DNA from: Anaerolineae bacterium | Lineage (GTDB): Bacteria; Chloroflexota; Anaerolineae; JACIWP01 | Length of the DNA stretch: 10,046 nucleotides | Reading direction: 5' to 3' | Assembly: GCA_014360855.1 (NCBI GenBank) | Contig: JACIWP010000104.1 | Span: 1 to 10,046, forward strand | Shown: positions 1-7,211 of the stretch, one piece after another | Layout: every line of letters starts with the position of its first letter | How positions within the stretch are numbered: position 1 is the stretch's first letter | Position numbers and translations under genes: made by a program | Notes under the pieces: model-generated | Told to the model about the DNA's origin: nothing | What the model saw: the letters and a program-made list of their open reading frames with translations, nothing else | The model's database searches: none

Positions 1-17
1 TCACGTTATTGTCCGGC

Positions 18-968
18 TCAGGCGGCATCATCCAGCTCGCATTCCTGCATCCAGCCGTTGTGCAGGCCGGCGTCGAAGAAGGCGTCAATGGCCTCGGCGT
101 ATTCTTCCTCGGTGATCTTGCGCCCCAGCAGGGGATGGTCCAGCGCCTTGTAGGCGGGGAAATACTGGTTCATGACGCTGACGTACACATGGGGGGAAAG
201 GTGCTCTGCGATCCAGCGGAACACCTGCGTGCTTTGGGAGAGGCCCGCCGGCAGGATCATATGACGGATGATCATGCCGCGCCGCAGAAGGCCGTTCTCG
301 TCCAGGATGAGCGCATCCCCCACCTGTCGAAATATCTCTTGCAGAGCGGCGCGGTTGGCGCTCACATAGCCGGCGAACGATGATACAGCGCGCGCCACGT
401 CGTCATCGGCATATTTGGCATCGGGCAGATAGATATCCACCACACCATCCAGTAGGCGCAGGGTTTCCACCGTCTCATAGCCGCTGGTGTTGTAGACAAT
501 GGGCAGGGTCAGGCCGTCGCCGGCGGCCAGCTCCAGCGCTTCCAGGAACTGGGGCACGAAGTGGGTAGGTGTTACCAGGTTGATGTTGTGGGCGCCGCGC
601 TCCTGCAGTTCCAACATCATGTCGGCCAACTGGCGGGTGGTGTACTGCCGGCCCACTCCAAGCTGGCTGATGGGGTAATTCTGGCAAAAGATACAGCGGG
701 CCGTGCAGTAGGAGAAGAAGATGGTGCCGGAACCGCGCGTGCCGCTGATGGGCGGCTCTTCCCAGGGATGGAGGTTCCAGCTTGCCACCACTGGCTGCGC
801 GCCGGCGCGGCAGAATCCCACCTGCCCCTCCAGGCGGTTGACGCCGCAGTGCCGCGGGCAGAGGGAGCAGTGTCGCAGGCCGGCCACGGCCTGTTCGGCG
901 CGCCGGCGAAGCTCACCCGAGCGGTGCAGGGCTATATATGATGGAAGGAGGGTGGATGTTTCGCTCAT
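18..968 (-). CDS. Radical SAM protein, PflX-like (COG1313 type)
   Basis: Putative 4Fe-4S radical SAM enzyme of the family named PflX after pyruvate formate-lyase activating enzymes; the true substrate of the family is not established. In the 316-residue product the cluster motif CxxxCxxC is C88, C92, C95 (context SYCTARCIFCQN), preceded by the family signature HPWEEPPISGTRGSG (67-81). An N-terminal Cys set (C34, C37, C41, C53) resembles the extra metal-binding knuckle of this family. The length is normal. I place the start at the ATG at 968, which overlaps the uvrB stop as ATGA and suggests translational coupling; an alternative start at 1010 would add 14 residues (MGALPSTACARAGP) lying wholly inside uvrB and not resembling the family N-terminus. 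It is the second gene of a uvrB operon. No terminator is visible in the 17 bases left after its TGA stop. Fold and family are clear; the function is unknown. Confidence 0.88.
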   Translation of the reverse strand: MSETSTLLPSYIALHRSGELRRRAEQAVAGLRHCSLCPRHCGVNRLEGQVGFCRAGAQPVVASWNLHPWEEPPISGTRGSGTIFFSYCTARCIFCQNYPISQLGVGRQYTTRQLADMMLELQERGAHNINLVTPTHFVPQFLEALELAAGDGLTLPIVYNTSGYETVETLRLLDGVVDIYLPDAKYADDDVARAVSSFAGYVSANRAALQEIFRQVGDALILDENGLLRRGMIIRHMILPAGLSQSTQVFRWIAEHLSPHVYVSVMNQYFPAYKALDHPLLGRKITEEEYAEAIDAFFDAGLHNGWMQECELDDAA

Positions 969-3001
969 CGGGCCGGCTCTCGCACACGCCGTTGACGGTA
1001 GCGCTCCCATTCCGGGCGCTCGTCCAGGGCGTCGAGCTGTTGGCGCAGTTCCAGGATCTGGTCGCGCAGCATGGCGGCCTTCTCGAACTCCAGATTGGCG
1101 GCGGCTTCCTTCATTTGCCCTTCGAGCTGGGCGATCCAGTGCCTCAGCTCCTCCTGCGGCATGGTTTCGGGCCGCACGCCGTAGGCCGGCCGCTCCTCCG
1201 CCACCATGCGCACGCGCTCGGTGAGGTCACGTATCTCCTTGACGATGCTGGTAGGGACGATGCCGTGTTCCTCGTTATAGCGCATTTGGATGGCGCGCCG
1301 GCGCTCCGTTTCCTCGATGGCCCGCCGCATGGATTCAGTGATGGTGTCGGCGTACATGATGGCGGTGCCGTGGACATGCCGGGCGGCCCGTCCGATGGTC
1401 TGGATGAGGGCCTGCTCGGAGCGCAGGAAGCCCTCTTTATCGGCATCCAGGATGGCCACCAGCGAGACCTCCGGCAGGTCCAGCCCTTCCCGCAAGAGGT
1501 TGATGCCCACCACCACATCGTAATATCCCTGGCGGAGCTTGCGCAGGATGTCCACCCGTTCGATGGTATGGATCTCCGAATGCAGGTAGTGCACTTTGAT
1601 GCCCAGCTCTGCCAGATAGGCGGAAAGGTCCTCGGCCATGCGCTTGGTCAGGGTGGTGACCAGCACGCGCTCGCCGACGGCTACCCGCTTCTTGATTTCC
1701 TCCACCAGGTCGTCCACCTGGCCTTTGGTGGGCTTGACGATGACCTGAGGGTCCACCAGGCCGGTGGGGCGGATGATCTGTTCGACGATCTGCTGGGAGT
1801 GCTCGCGCTCATACGGCCCCGGCGTGGCGGAGGCATAGATGACCTGGCCGACGCTCTCCTCGAATTCCTCGAAGGTAAGCGGCCGGTTATCCAGCGCCGA
1901 GGGCAGACGAAAGCCGTAGTCCACCAAGGTCTGCTTGCGCGAGCGGTCGCCGTGATACATCCCATGGAGCTGGGGGATGGTCATATGCGATTCGTCGATG
2001 ATGGTCAGGAAGTCATCCGGGAAATAATCGAGCAGGGTCCACGGCCGGCTTCCAGGGGGACGCCGGCTGAGCGGACGGGAATAGTTCTCGATACCGTGGC
2101 AGTAGCCCACCTCGCGCAGCATCTCCAGGTCATAGCGGGTGCGCTGTTCCAGGCGCTGTGCCTCCAGTAATTTGCCCTGGGCGCGCAGTTCCGCCAGCCG
2201 CTGTTCCAGTTCCTGTTCGATTTCTTCCAACGCTTCCTGCAGTTTGTCCTGTGGGGTGACGAAGTGTTTGGCCGGGAATATCTCGATCTGATCGGGATTG
2301 CCGAGGATCTCGCCTGTCAGCGGGTCAATCTCGGTGATGCGTTCCACCTCATCGCCCCACAGCTCGATGCGGTAGGCGATATCCTCGTAGGCCGGCTGGA
2401 CCTCGATGGTATCGCCGCGCACGCGGAATTTACCGGGCGCCAGGTAGTATTCATTGCGTTCGTAGAAGATATCCACCAGGTGGCGCAGGAGCTTCTCGCG
2501 CCGGCGCGTTTCGCCGCGGCGGATCTGCAGTACCCCGCGGCCGTACTCCTGGGGGTCTCCCAGGCTGTAGATGCAGGAGACGGAGGCGACGATGAGCACA
2601 TCACGCCGGCTCATCAGCGCCGAGGTCGCCGCCAGCCGCAAGCGGTCAATCTCCTCGTTGATGGAAGCATCTTTCTCGATGTACGTATCGGTCTGCGGCA
2701 CGTAGGCCTCGGGCTGATAGTAGTCGTAGTAGCTGACGAAGTATTCGACGGCGTTATGCGGGAAGAACTCGCGAAACTCCGCATAGAGCTGAGCGGCCAG
2801 GGTCTTGTTGTGGGCGATGACCAGCGTCGGGCGGTTGACGCGCGCGATGACCTGGGCCATGACGTAGGTCTTGCCCGTGCCGGTGGCGCCCAGCAGGGTC
2901 TGATGCTTATACCCTTTGCGAATCCCCTCGACCAGCTTTTCGATGGCCTGGGGTTGATCGCCGGTAGGTTGGAAGTCTGAGACCAGTTTGAAGCCGGCCA
3001 T
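965..3001 (-). CDS. uvrB: UvrABC system protein B (excision nuclease helicase subunit)
   Basis: UvrB is the DNA damage-verifying helicase-like subunit of nucleotide excision repair; it is loaded by UvrA and then recruits UvrC for incision. In the 678-residue product: Walker A GATGTGKT (38-45); the aromatic beta-hairpin that grips damaged DNA (YYDYYQPEAY, 91-100, followed by VPQTDTYIEK); DESH Walker B (336-339); SATPG motif III (391-395); helicase motifs V and VI around GINLLREGLDLPE and QTIGRAAR (534-541); and the C-terminal UVR domain that contacts UvrC (about 617-652). Length is typical. The start is set at the ATG at 3001, giving the canonical opening FKLVSDFQPTGDQPQAI. A TTG at 3043 would add 14 residues, but the predicted promoter would start transcription near 3040, downstream of that TTG. 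A weak ribosome-binding site (AGGCGCAGGA) precedes the ATG. All motifs appear intact. The gene ends in a 4-base overlap with the downstream radical SAM gene. Confidence 0.97.
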   Translation of the reverse strand: MAGFKLVSDFQPTGDQPQAIEKLVEGIRKGYKHQTLLGATGTGKTYVMAQVIARVNRPTLVIAHNKTLAAQLYAEFREFFPHNAVEYFVSYYDYYQPEAYVPQTDTYIEKDASINEEIDRLRLAATSALMSRRDVLIVASVSCIYSLGDPQEYGRGVLQIRRGETRRREKLLRHLVDIFYERNEYYLAPGKFRVRGDTIEVQPAYEDIAYRIELWGDEVERITEIDPLTGEILGNPDQIEIFPAKHFVTPQDKLQEALEEIEQELEQRLAELRAQGKLLEAQRLEQRTRYDLEMLREVGYCHGIENYSRPLSRRPPGSRPWTLLDYFPDDFLTIIDESHMTIPQLHGMYHGDRSRKQTLVDYGFRLPSALDNRPLTFEEFEESVGQVIYASATPGPYEREHSQQIVEQIIRPTGLVDPQVIVKPTKGQVDDLVEEIKKRVAVGERVLVTTLTKRMAEDLSAYLAELGIKVHYLHSEIHTIERVDILRKLRQGYYDVVVGINLLREGLDLPEVSLVAILDADKEGFLRSEQALIQTIGRAARHVHGTAIMYADTITESMRRAIEETERRRAIQMRYNEEHGIVPTSIVKEIRDLTERVRMVAEERPAYGVRPETMPQEELRHWIAQLEGQMKEAAANLEFEKAAMLRDQILELRQQLDALDERPEWERYRQRRVREPAR

Positions 3002-3046
3002 ATCCTGCGCCTTTTCGGCATCGCCTGAAGTTTTGCGCGACAAAAT

Positions 3047-3075
3047 ATTATATAACCTGACGTGGTCGCCGGCAA
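3047..3075 (-). promoter_or_regulatory. Predicted sigma-70-type promoter of uvrB-radical SAM operon
   Basis: On the minus strand a perfect -10 box TATAAT (3052 down to 3047) lies 17 bases after a -35 box TTGCCG (3075 down to 3070; 4 of 6 to consensus). Transcription would begin near 3040, leaving a leader of about 40 bases before the uvrB ATG at 3001. The -35 box overlaps one of two GCCGGC palindromes spaced closely together (within 3067-3090). No obvious LexA/SOS box of the known Gram-positive type (GAACnnnnGTTC) is seen, so damage control of this operon is not indicated by the sequence. Confidence 0.65.
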
Positions 3076-3112
3076 ATTGGGCGCCGGCGGGGAAATCTCC
3101 CTGTCACATTTT

Positions 3113-3141
3113 TGGACAATTCGCTACACCCGTGGTACAAT
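3113..3141 (+). promoter_or_regulatory. Predicted extended -10 promoter of the acetate kinase fusion gene
   Basis: A -35 box TGGACA (3113-3118; 5 of 6 to consensus), a 17-base spacer and a -10 box TACAAT (3136-3141; 5 of 6) preceded by TGG (3133-3135), forming an extended -10. Transcription would begin near 3148, giving a leader of roughly 50 bases. It is divergent from, and about 40 bases away from, the uvrB promoter. The same TGGTAnAAT form recurs upstream of the gene at 7212. Confidence 0.65.
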
Positions 3142-3185
3142 AGCTGTGAAATTTTGCACGAAGTTGTGAAAGAAGCTACAATCAT

Positions 3186-3191
3186 GGAGGG
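3186..3191 (+). promoter_or_regulatory. Ribosome-binding site of acetate kinase fusion gene
   Basis: GGAGGG lies 8-9 bases before the ATG at 3200. This is a strong Shine-Dalgarno sequence and supports that start. Confidence 0.75.
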
Positions 3192-3199
3192 TATCGTCC

Positions 3200-5524
3200 A
3201 TGCCCAGCCTTGAAGAACTTCAAAAGATCCCGATCCTGCGGGAGGCCTCGCCGGAGATCCTCGGTATCATCCAAAAGCATGCGGAAGAGGCGATCTATGC
3301 CCCCGATGAGGCGATGATCACCTTCGGCCAGCCCTCGACCTTTCTCGGCATCATCATTGAAGGGCAGGCGGAGATGCGCACGCCGGCAAGCTGGGGGGAA
3401 CCGCGCTGTTTGGAGGTGCTGAATGCCGGCGATTTCTTCGGCGAGATATCTCTCCTCACCAACGAACCCAACACTTTCAACCTGATCGCTATTCGTCCGA
3501 CCCGCGCCCTGCTGATCCCGGCCGTCGTCTTTGAGATGTGGGTGACGGGCGACCCGAAGGCAATGCGCATTTTCTCCCAGTCCCTGGCGCGCCGCACTGC
3601 CATCATCGAGCGGGACCGGCTCGAGCGCGAAGAACTGGCGCAGTCCGGCCAGGACCCCGATGACCCCTACGGCCTCAAACTCATCTCCGCGCGCCCGACC
3701 AAGATCCTGGTGCTGAATGTGCGCCACAGCTCGCTAAAGTACCACCTCTTCGATACCGCCAACGAGCTGAACAACGTAGAAGGCCTGGTTGAGAACATTG
3801 GCCAGGACGGCGCCACCCTGTATCATGTTACCGGCAAGGGACAGAAAACGCTCTCGGTGAAAGGGCTGGATCACCGCCAGATCATCGAGAAGGCGTTGGA
3901 ACTGCTGATGGATCCCGAGGTGGGGGTCATAAAGGACAAGCGGGAGATCAGCGCGGTCGGTCACCGCGTGGTGCACGGCGGCGAGAAGTACAGCAATGCG
4001 GTGATTATTGACCAGCAGGTGCTGGAGGACATCCGCAAGGCCTCTTACCTGGCGCCGATTCATAATATCTGGAACATCCTCGGCATTGAGGTGGCGATGG
4101 AGCTCCTGCCCGAGGTGCCGCATGTGGCGGCCTTCGACACGGCGTTCCATCAGACCATGCCGGAATATGCGTTCCGCTACGCCATCCCCGAGGAACTGTA
4201 CACCGAGCACAAAATCCGGCGCTATGGGTTCCACGGCCTGTCCCACCAGTACGCCGGCCTGCAGGCCGCCGCTTATCTGAAGCGCCCCTTCTCCCGTCTG
4301 AAAATGATCACCTGCCATCTGGGCACCGGCTCCTCCATCTGCGCCATCGACCACGGCCGCTCAATCGATACCAGCATGGGCCTGACCCCGCTGGAGGGGC
4401 TCATCATGTGCACCCGCTCCGGGGACATTGACCCGGCCGTGGTCACCTATCTTATGAAGCACAAGGGCATGAGTCCCGACGAAATCGAGACTATGCTGAA
4501 CATGGAGAGCGGCTTGAAAGCCCTTTCGGGGACGTCGGGGGATATGCGCGATGTGGCGGCGGCGGCCAACAGCGGCGACCGCCGAGCTATGATGGCGGCG
4601 CAGGCCTTTGCCTATCGAGTGCGCAAGTACATCGGGGCCTATTTTGCCGCGCTGGGCGGCCTGGATGCACTGGTCTTCACCGGCGGCATTGGAGAGAACA
4701 GCGCCGGCATCCGCGCCCTGGCGTGCCAGGGCCTGTGGCATCTCGGCATCCTCATTGACGAGGTGCGCAACCGCCAAGTGGATGTCAGCCGCAACGGGGT
4801 CTATGACATCTCCGACCCCCATTCGAAGGTCAAGGTGTTGGTGGTGCACAGCAACCCGGCCCGTATGATCGCCCGCGAGACCTTGCGCGTGCTCGGCTAT
4901 CGCGATATCTCCGAGATGATGCGCCGGCAAAAACGCCCCATCCCCATCGCTGTCTCTGCGCATCATGTGCACCTCTCGCCCGAACATGTGGAGGCGCTGT
5001 TTGGGGAGGGCTATACGCTGACGCCGGCGTTCGAATTATCCCAGCCCGGCCAATACGCCTGTGAAGAAACGGTTACCCTGGTGGGGCCGCGGCGCGAAAT
5101 CCCGCGGGTGCGCGTGCTGGGGCCGCCGCGCGGCGAGACCCAGGTCGAGATCTCCCGCACGGAGGAGTTCCAGCTCGGCATCAACGCCCCGGTGCGCATG
5201 TCGGGAGACCTGGAAGGCACACCTGGCCTCATCATCCGCGGCCCGAAGGGTGAGGTGAAGCTGGATAAGGGTGTCATCATCGCCCACCGCCATATCCATA
5301 TGTCGCCGGAAGATGCCCTGCTGTTCGGGCTGAAAGATAAGGACGTGGTGATGGTGCGCGTGGAGGGGGATCGCGAGCTGATCTTCGGCGATGTCATCGT
5401 GCGCGTGCACCCCAACTTCCGGCTGGAAATGCATGTGGATACGGACGAAGGGAATGCGGCGCAGTTGGGGCCGAACGCCATCGGCTATCTGGAGGGCATC
5501 CAGCGGCGCGGCGCCAACGAATGA
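3200..5524 (+). CDS. Three-domain fusion: cNMP-binding-like + acetate kinase + PduL phosphotransacylase
   Basis: A cytoplasmic enzyme of 774 residues joining both steps of acetate formation: phosphotransacylase (acyl-CoA + Pi to acyl phosphate + CoA) and acetate kinase (acyl phosphate + ADP to acid + ATP). Residues about 1-140 form a CRP-type cyclic-nucleotide-binding-like barrel (cassette GDFFGEISLL, 77-86), with no helix-turn-helix after it. Residues about 166-570 are an acetate kinase (AckA): GHRVVHGGE (254-262), FDTAFHQTMP (312-321), YGFHGLSH (342-349), DTSMGLTPLEG (390-400), TRSGDIDP (405-412), FTGGIGENS (493-501). Residues about 578-774 are PduL: HHVHLS (588-593), GPPRGETQVEIS (641-652), HRHIHMS (696-702), MHVDTDE (744-750), whose His-x-His pairs and H745 match the family's metal ligands. 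Odd points: AckA positions usually catalytic read H176 (Ser), T376 (Asn), P553-A554 (Glu-Glu). There is no PduL microcompartment-targeting leader. It is a single transcription unit with its own promoter and terminator. Domain calls are firm; activity of the kinase domain is uncertain. Confidence 0.93.
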   Translation: MPSLEELQKIPILREASPEILGIIQKHAEEAIYAPDEAMITFGQPSTFLGIIIEGQAEMRTPASWGEPRCLEVLNAGDFFGEISLLTNEPNTFNLIAIRPTRALLIPAVVFEMWVTGDPKAMRIFSQSLARRTAIIERDRLEREELAQSGQDPDDPYGLKLISARPTKILVLNVRHSSLKYHLFDTANELNNVEGLVENIGQDGATLYHVTGKGQKTLSVKGLDHRQIIEKALELLMDPEVGVIKDKREISAVGHRVVHGGEKYSNAVIIDQQVLEDIRKASYLAPIHNIWNILGIEVAMELLPEVPHVAAFDTAFHQTMPEYAFRYAIPEELYTEHKIRRYGFHGLSHQYAGLQAAAYLKRPFSRLKMITCHLGTGSSICAIDHGRSIDTSMGLTPLEGLIMCTRSGDIDPAVVTYLMKHKGMSPDEIETMLNMESGLKALSGTSGDMRDVAAAANSGDRRAMMAAQAFAYRVRKYIGAYFAALGGLDALVFTGGIGENSAGIRALACQGLWHLGILIDEVRNRQVDVSRNGVYDISDPHSKVKVLVVHSNPARMIARETLRVLGYRDISEMMRRQKRPIPIAVSAHHVHLSPEHVEALFGEGYTLTPAFELSQPGQYACEETVTLVGPRREIPRVRVLGPPRGETQVEISRTEEFQLGINAPVRMSGDLEGTPGLIIRGPKGEVKLDKGVIIAHRHIHMSPEDALLFGLKDKDVVMVRVEGDRELIFGDVIVRVHPNFRLEMHVDTDEGNAAQLGPNAIGYLEGIQRRGANE

Positions 5525-5542
5525 GGACCTTTACCGCATAAC

Positions 5543-5571
5543 AAAGGGGCCGGCATGTTGCCGGCCCCTTT
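5543..5571. terminator. Bidirectional intrinsic terminator between convergent genes
   Basis: A 12-base perfect inverted repeat (AAAGGGGCCGGC at 5543-5554, GCCGGCCCCTTT at 5560-5571), extendable to 13 pairs with a 3-base loop. On the plus strand it ends in TTTT (5569-5572); on the minus strand in TTTGTT. It begins 18 bases after the stop of the acetate kinase fusion and lies 16 bases beyond the stop of the convergent exporter gene, so it can serve both. The T runs are short, so efficiency is uncertain. Confidence 0.8.
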
Positions 5572-5587
5572 TGCATTCCCCATGCGG

Positions 5588-7021
5588 CTATCCGTTCCAG
5601 CGCCGGCGGGTGGAGACGAACAGCCCCACCAGCGCTGTGCCGGCCATCACCAGGAAGGTGACGTGGAAGCCGCGGTAAAAGGCCAGCGGGTCGCCGGCGC
5701 GCTGGGCCTGAAGCTCGACCGTCGAGAAGATGGCCGAGCTGAAGCCGATGCCCAGCACCATGCCCACGTTGCGCGCCGAGGCCATGATGCCGCCGGCCAC
5801 TCCCTGGCGGTGGCGCGGCGCGGACCCCATCAGGGCGTTATTGTTGGGGGTGGTGAACAGGCCCATGCCAATGCCCAGGATGCCCAGCAGGAGCGGCACC
5901 CTGGTGAGGGGGGTCTGGGGACCCAGCAGGGAAATCAGCGCCATGCTCAATGCCAGCACCGTCAGGCCGGCGCTGGTGAGCCAGAAGGAGCCGATTTTAT
6001 CGGACAGCGTGCCGGTCAGCGGGGACAATACCGCCATGACCACCGCCTGGGCCGAGAGGATGAGGCCGGCGTGGTCAGGGCTCATCCCGCGCGCTTGGAT
6101 AAGGTAGAAAGGCATAAGAATGGAAACGCTGTACAAACAGATATAGACGATGATGGCCGAGGCCGTGGCAACCGTAAAGGTCCGCGAGCGGAACAGGTCC
6201 AGGTCCAGCATGGGATAGGGCACGCGCCGTTCGATGCGCACGAACAGCGCCAGCAGTACCAGGGCCGCAATGATGCATCCCAGGGTGCGCGGTGAGAGCC
6301 AGCCCCAATCCCGGCCGCGGTTTAGCCCAAAGAGCAGGGTCACCAGGCCGATCATGAAGACGCCGGCGCCAAGGGGGTCGAAGCGCTCGGCGTGGTTGGT
6401 GACCCTGCCGGCGGGAATCACCCGTGTGGCGATGAGCAGTGCGAACAGGCCGATAGGGATATTAATGAAGAACACGGAGCGCCAGCCGAACAACGCCGTC
6501 AGGAATCCGCCCAGCGATGGCCCCAGGGTCAGGCCGAGGTAGGTCATGGTGGCCTGCATGCCAAGCGCCTGTCCCCTCTGCTGGGGCGGGAAAGTGGTGG
6601 TAAGGATCGCCGGCCCGTTGGAAGCCAGGATGGCGCTTCCCACAGCCTGGAAGGCGCGCGAGACGATCAGCGCCCAGACGCTGGGCGCGAAACTGCAGGC
6701 GGCCGACCCGATGACAAAGATAACGAAGCCGATGACAAACACCCGTTTGTGTCCGTACAGGTCTCCCAGCCGGCCAAATGTGAGCAGTAATCCGCTCAGC
6801 ACTAATAGGAAAACGGTGACCACCCAACTGGTGATGAGCATGTCGGATCGGAAGTCGCGTGTGATGATGGGGAGCACGGCGTTGACCACACTGCTGTCCA
6901 GCGCGGTCATGAATGTGGCGATGCCCACGGAAACCAGCACCCACCACTTCAGGGCGACGCCGGCGAGCCGGCGCTCGCTGGACAAAGGAGGAGCCGCAGA
7001 ACCTTCTGGATGCAGAGACAT
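5588..7021 (-). CDS. MFS drug exporter, DHA2 (EmrB/QacA) family, 14 membrane helices
   Basis: A proton-driven inner-membrane efflux transporter, by family; the substrate cannot be told from sequence. The 477-residue product has the size of 14-helix DHA2 members. Visible motifs: LDSSVVNAVLP (41-51) in helix 1, the DHA2 version of motif D1; motif A GRLGDLYGHKRV (83-94) in the loop between helices 2 and 3; the antiporter motif C LGLTLGPSLGG (162-172) in helix 5; WRSVFFINIPIG (180-191), a typical EmrB/QacA stretch; and a second motif A-like loop GTLSDKIG (337-344). The start at 7021 has AGGAG (7034-7038, minus strand) 12 bases upstream, rather far but the best available. No TetR or MarR repressor gene is adjacent; the divergent neighbour is a surface protein. 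No membrane-fusion (EmrA) partner is in view. Family assignment is secure; a role in drug resistance is only an inference. Confidence 0.93.
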   Translation of the reverse strand: MSLHPEGSAAPPLSSERRLAGVALKWWVLVSVGIATFMTALDSSVVNAVLPIITRDFRSDMLITSWVVTVFLLVLSGLLLTFGRLGDLYGHKRVFVIGFVIFVIGSAACSFAPSVWALIVSRAFQAVGSAILASNGPAILTTTFPPQQRGQALGMQATMTYLGLTLGPSLGGFLTALFGWRSVFFINIPIGLFALLIATRVIPAGRVTNHAERFDPLGAGVFMIGLVTLLFGLNRGRDWGWLSPRTLGCIIAALVLLALFVRIERRVPYPMLDLDLFRSRTFTVATASAIIVYICLYSVSILMPFYLIQARGMSPDHAGLILSAQAVVMAVLSPLTGTLSDKIGSFWLTSAGLTVLALSMALISLLGPQTPLTRVPLLLGILGIGMGLFTTPNNNALMGSAPRHRQGVAGGIMASARNVGMVLGIGFSSAIFSTVELQAQRAGDPLAFYRGFHVTFLVMAGTALVGLFVSTRRRWNG

Positions 7022-7092
7022 GGCTTCGACGTTCTCCTGTCATGTAAGAGTGTATGCCTATCTACCTCATGGAGCTCCGCACAGTAGTATAG

Positions 7093-7120
7093 ATTATATT
7101 CCCATAGGGAGCTGGAGCAA
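7093..7120 (-). promoter_or_regulatory. Predicted promoter of the MFS exporter gene
   Basis: On the minus strand a perfect TATAAT (7098 down to 7093) follows TTGCTC (7120 down to 7115; 3 of 6 to the -35 consensus) with a 16-base spacer. Inside the spacer lies the small inverted repeat TCCCATAGGGA (7100-7110), which could be an operator half-pair but is short enough to be chance. The leader to the ATG at 7021 would be about 65 bases. Confidence 0.5.
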
Positions 7121-7161
7121 AACGAGCGGCCGGCAGTTCCAACGCCCGGCTGTATAAATTG

Positions 7162-7170
7162 TGGTATAAT
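7162..7170 (+). promoter_or_regulatory. Predicted extended -10 element upstream of the surface-protein operon
   Basis: TGGTATAAT at 7162-7170 is a perfect -10 box with the TGn extension, 41 bases before the ATG at 7212. No good -35 box is found at 16-18 bases upstream, as is common for extended -10 promoters. It closely resembles the TGGTACAAT upstream of the acetate kinase fusion gene. Confidence 0.55.
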
Positions 7171-7211
7171 ATCCCCGAACGAATGCCTGAACCGCCGGCG
7201 AGAAGCCATCC

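Noticed and set aside
938..2170. A 410-codon open frame on the plus strand opposite uvrB
   Set aside because: It lies entirely antisense to uvrB and the start of the radical SAM gene, which carry unambiguous family motifs. Its His/Asp/Leu-rich product is typical of the mirror frame of GC-rich coding DNA and has no recognisable domain.
3067..3090. Two close GCCGGC palindromes over the uvrB -35 region as a repressor operator
   Set aside because: GCCGGC is in roughly tenfold excess everywhere in the window, so a pair here has no special weight without conservation evidence.
3184..3213. A nine-codon leader frame (MEGIVHAQP) overlapping the start of the acetate kinase fusion
   Set aside because: Its ATG lies just before the Shine-Dalgarno of the real gene and has only a weak ribosome-binding site itself. 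There are no codon runs or attenuator hairpins of the kind seen in leader peptides, so chance is the simplest explanation.
5555..6295. A 246-codon plus-strand open frame antisense to the MFS gene
   Set aside because: The product is Gly/His/Gln-rich without motifs, begins inside the terminator region, and mirrors the intact transporter gene.
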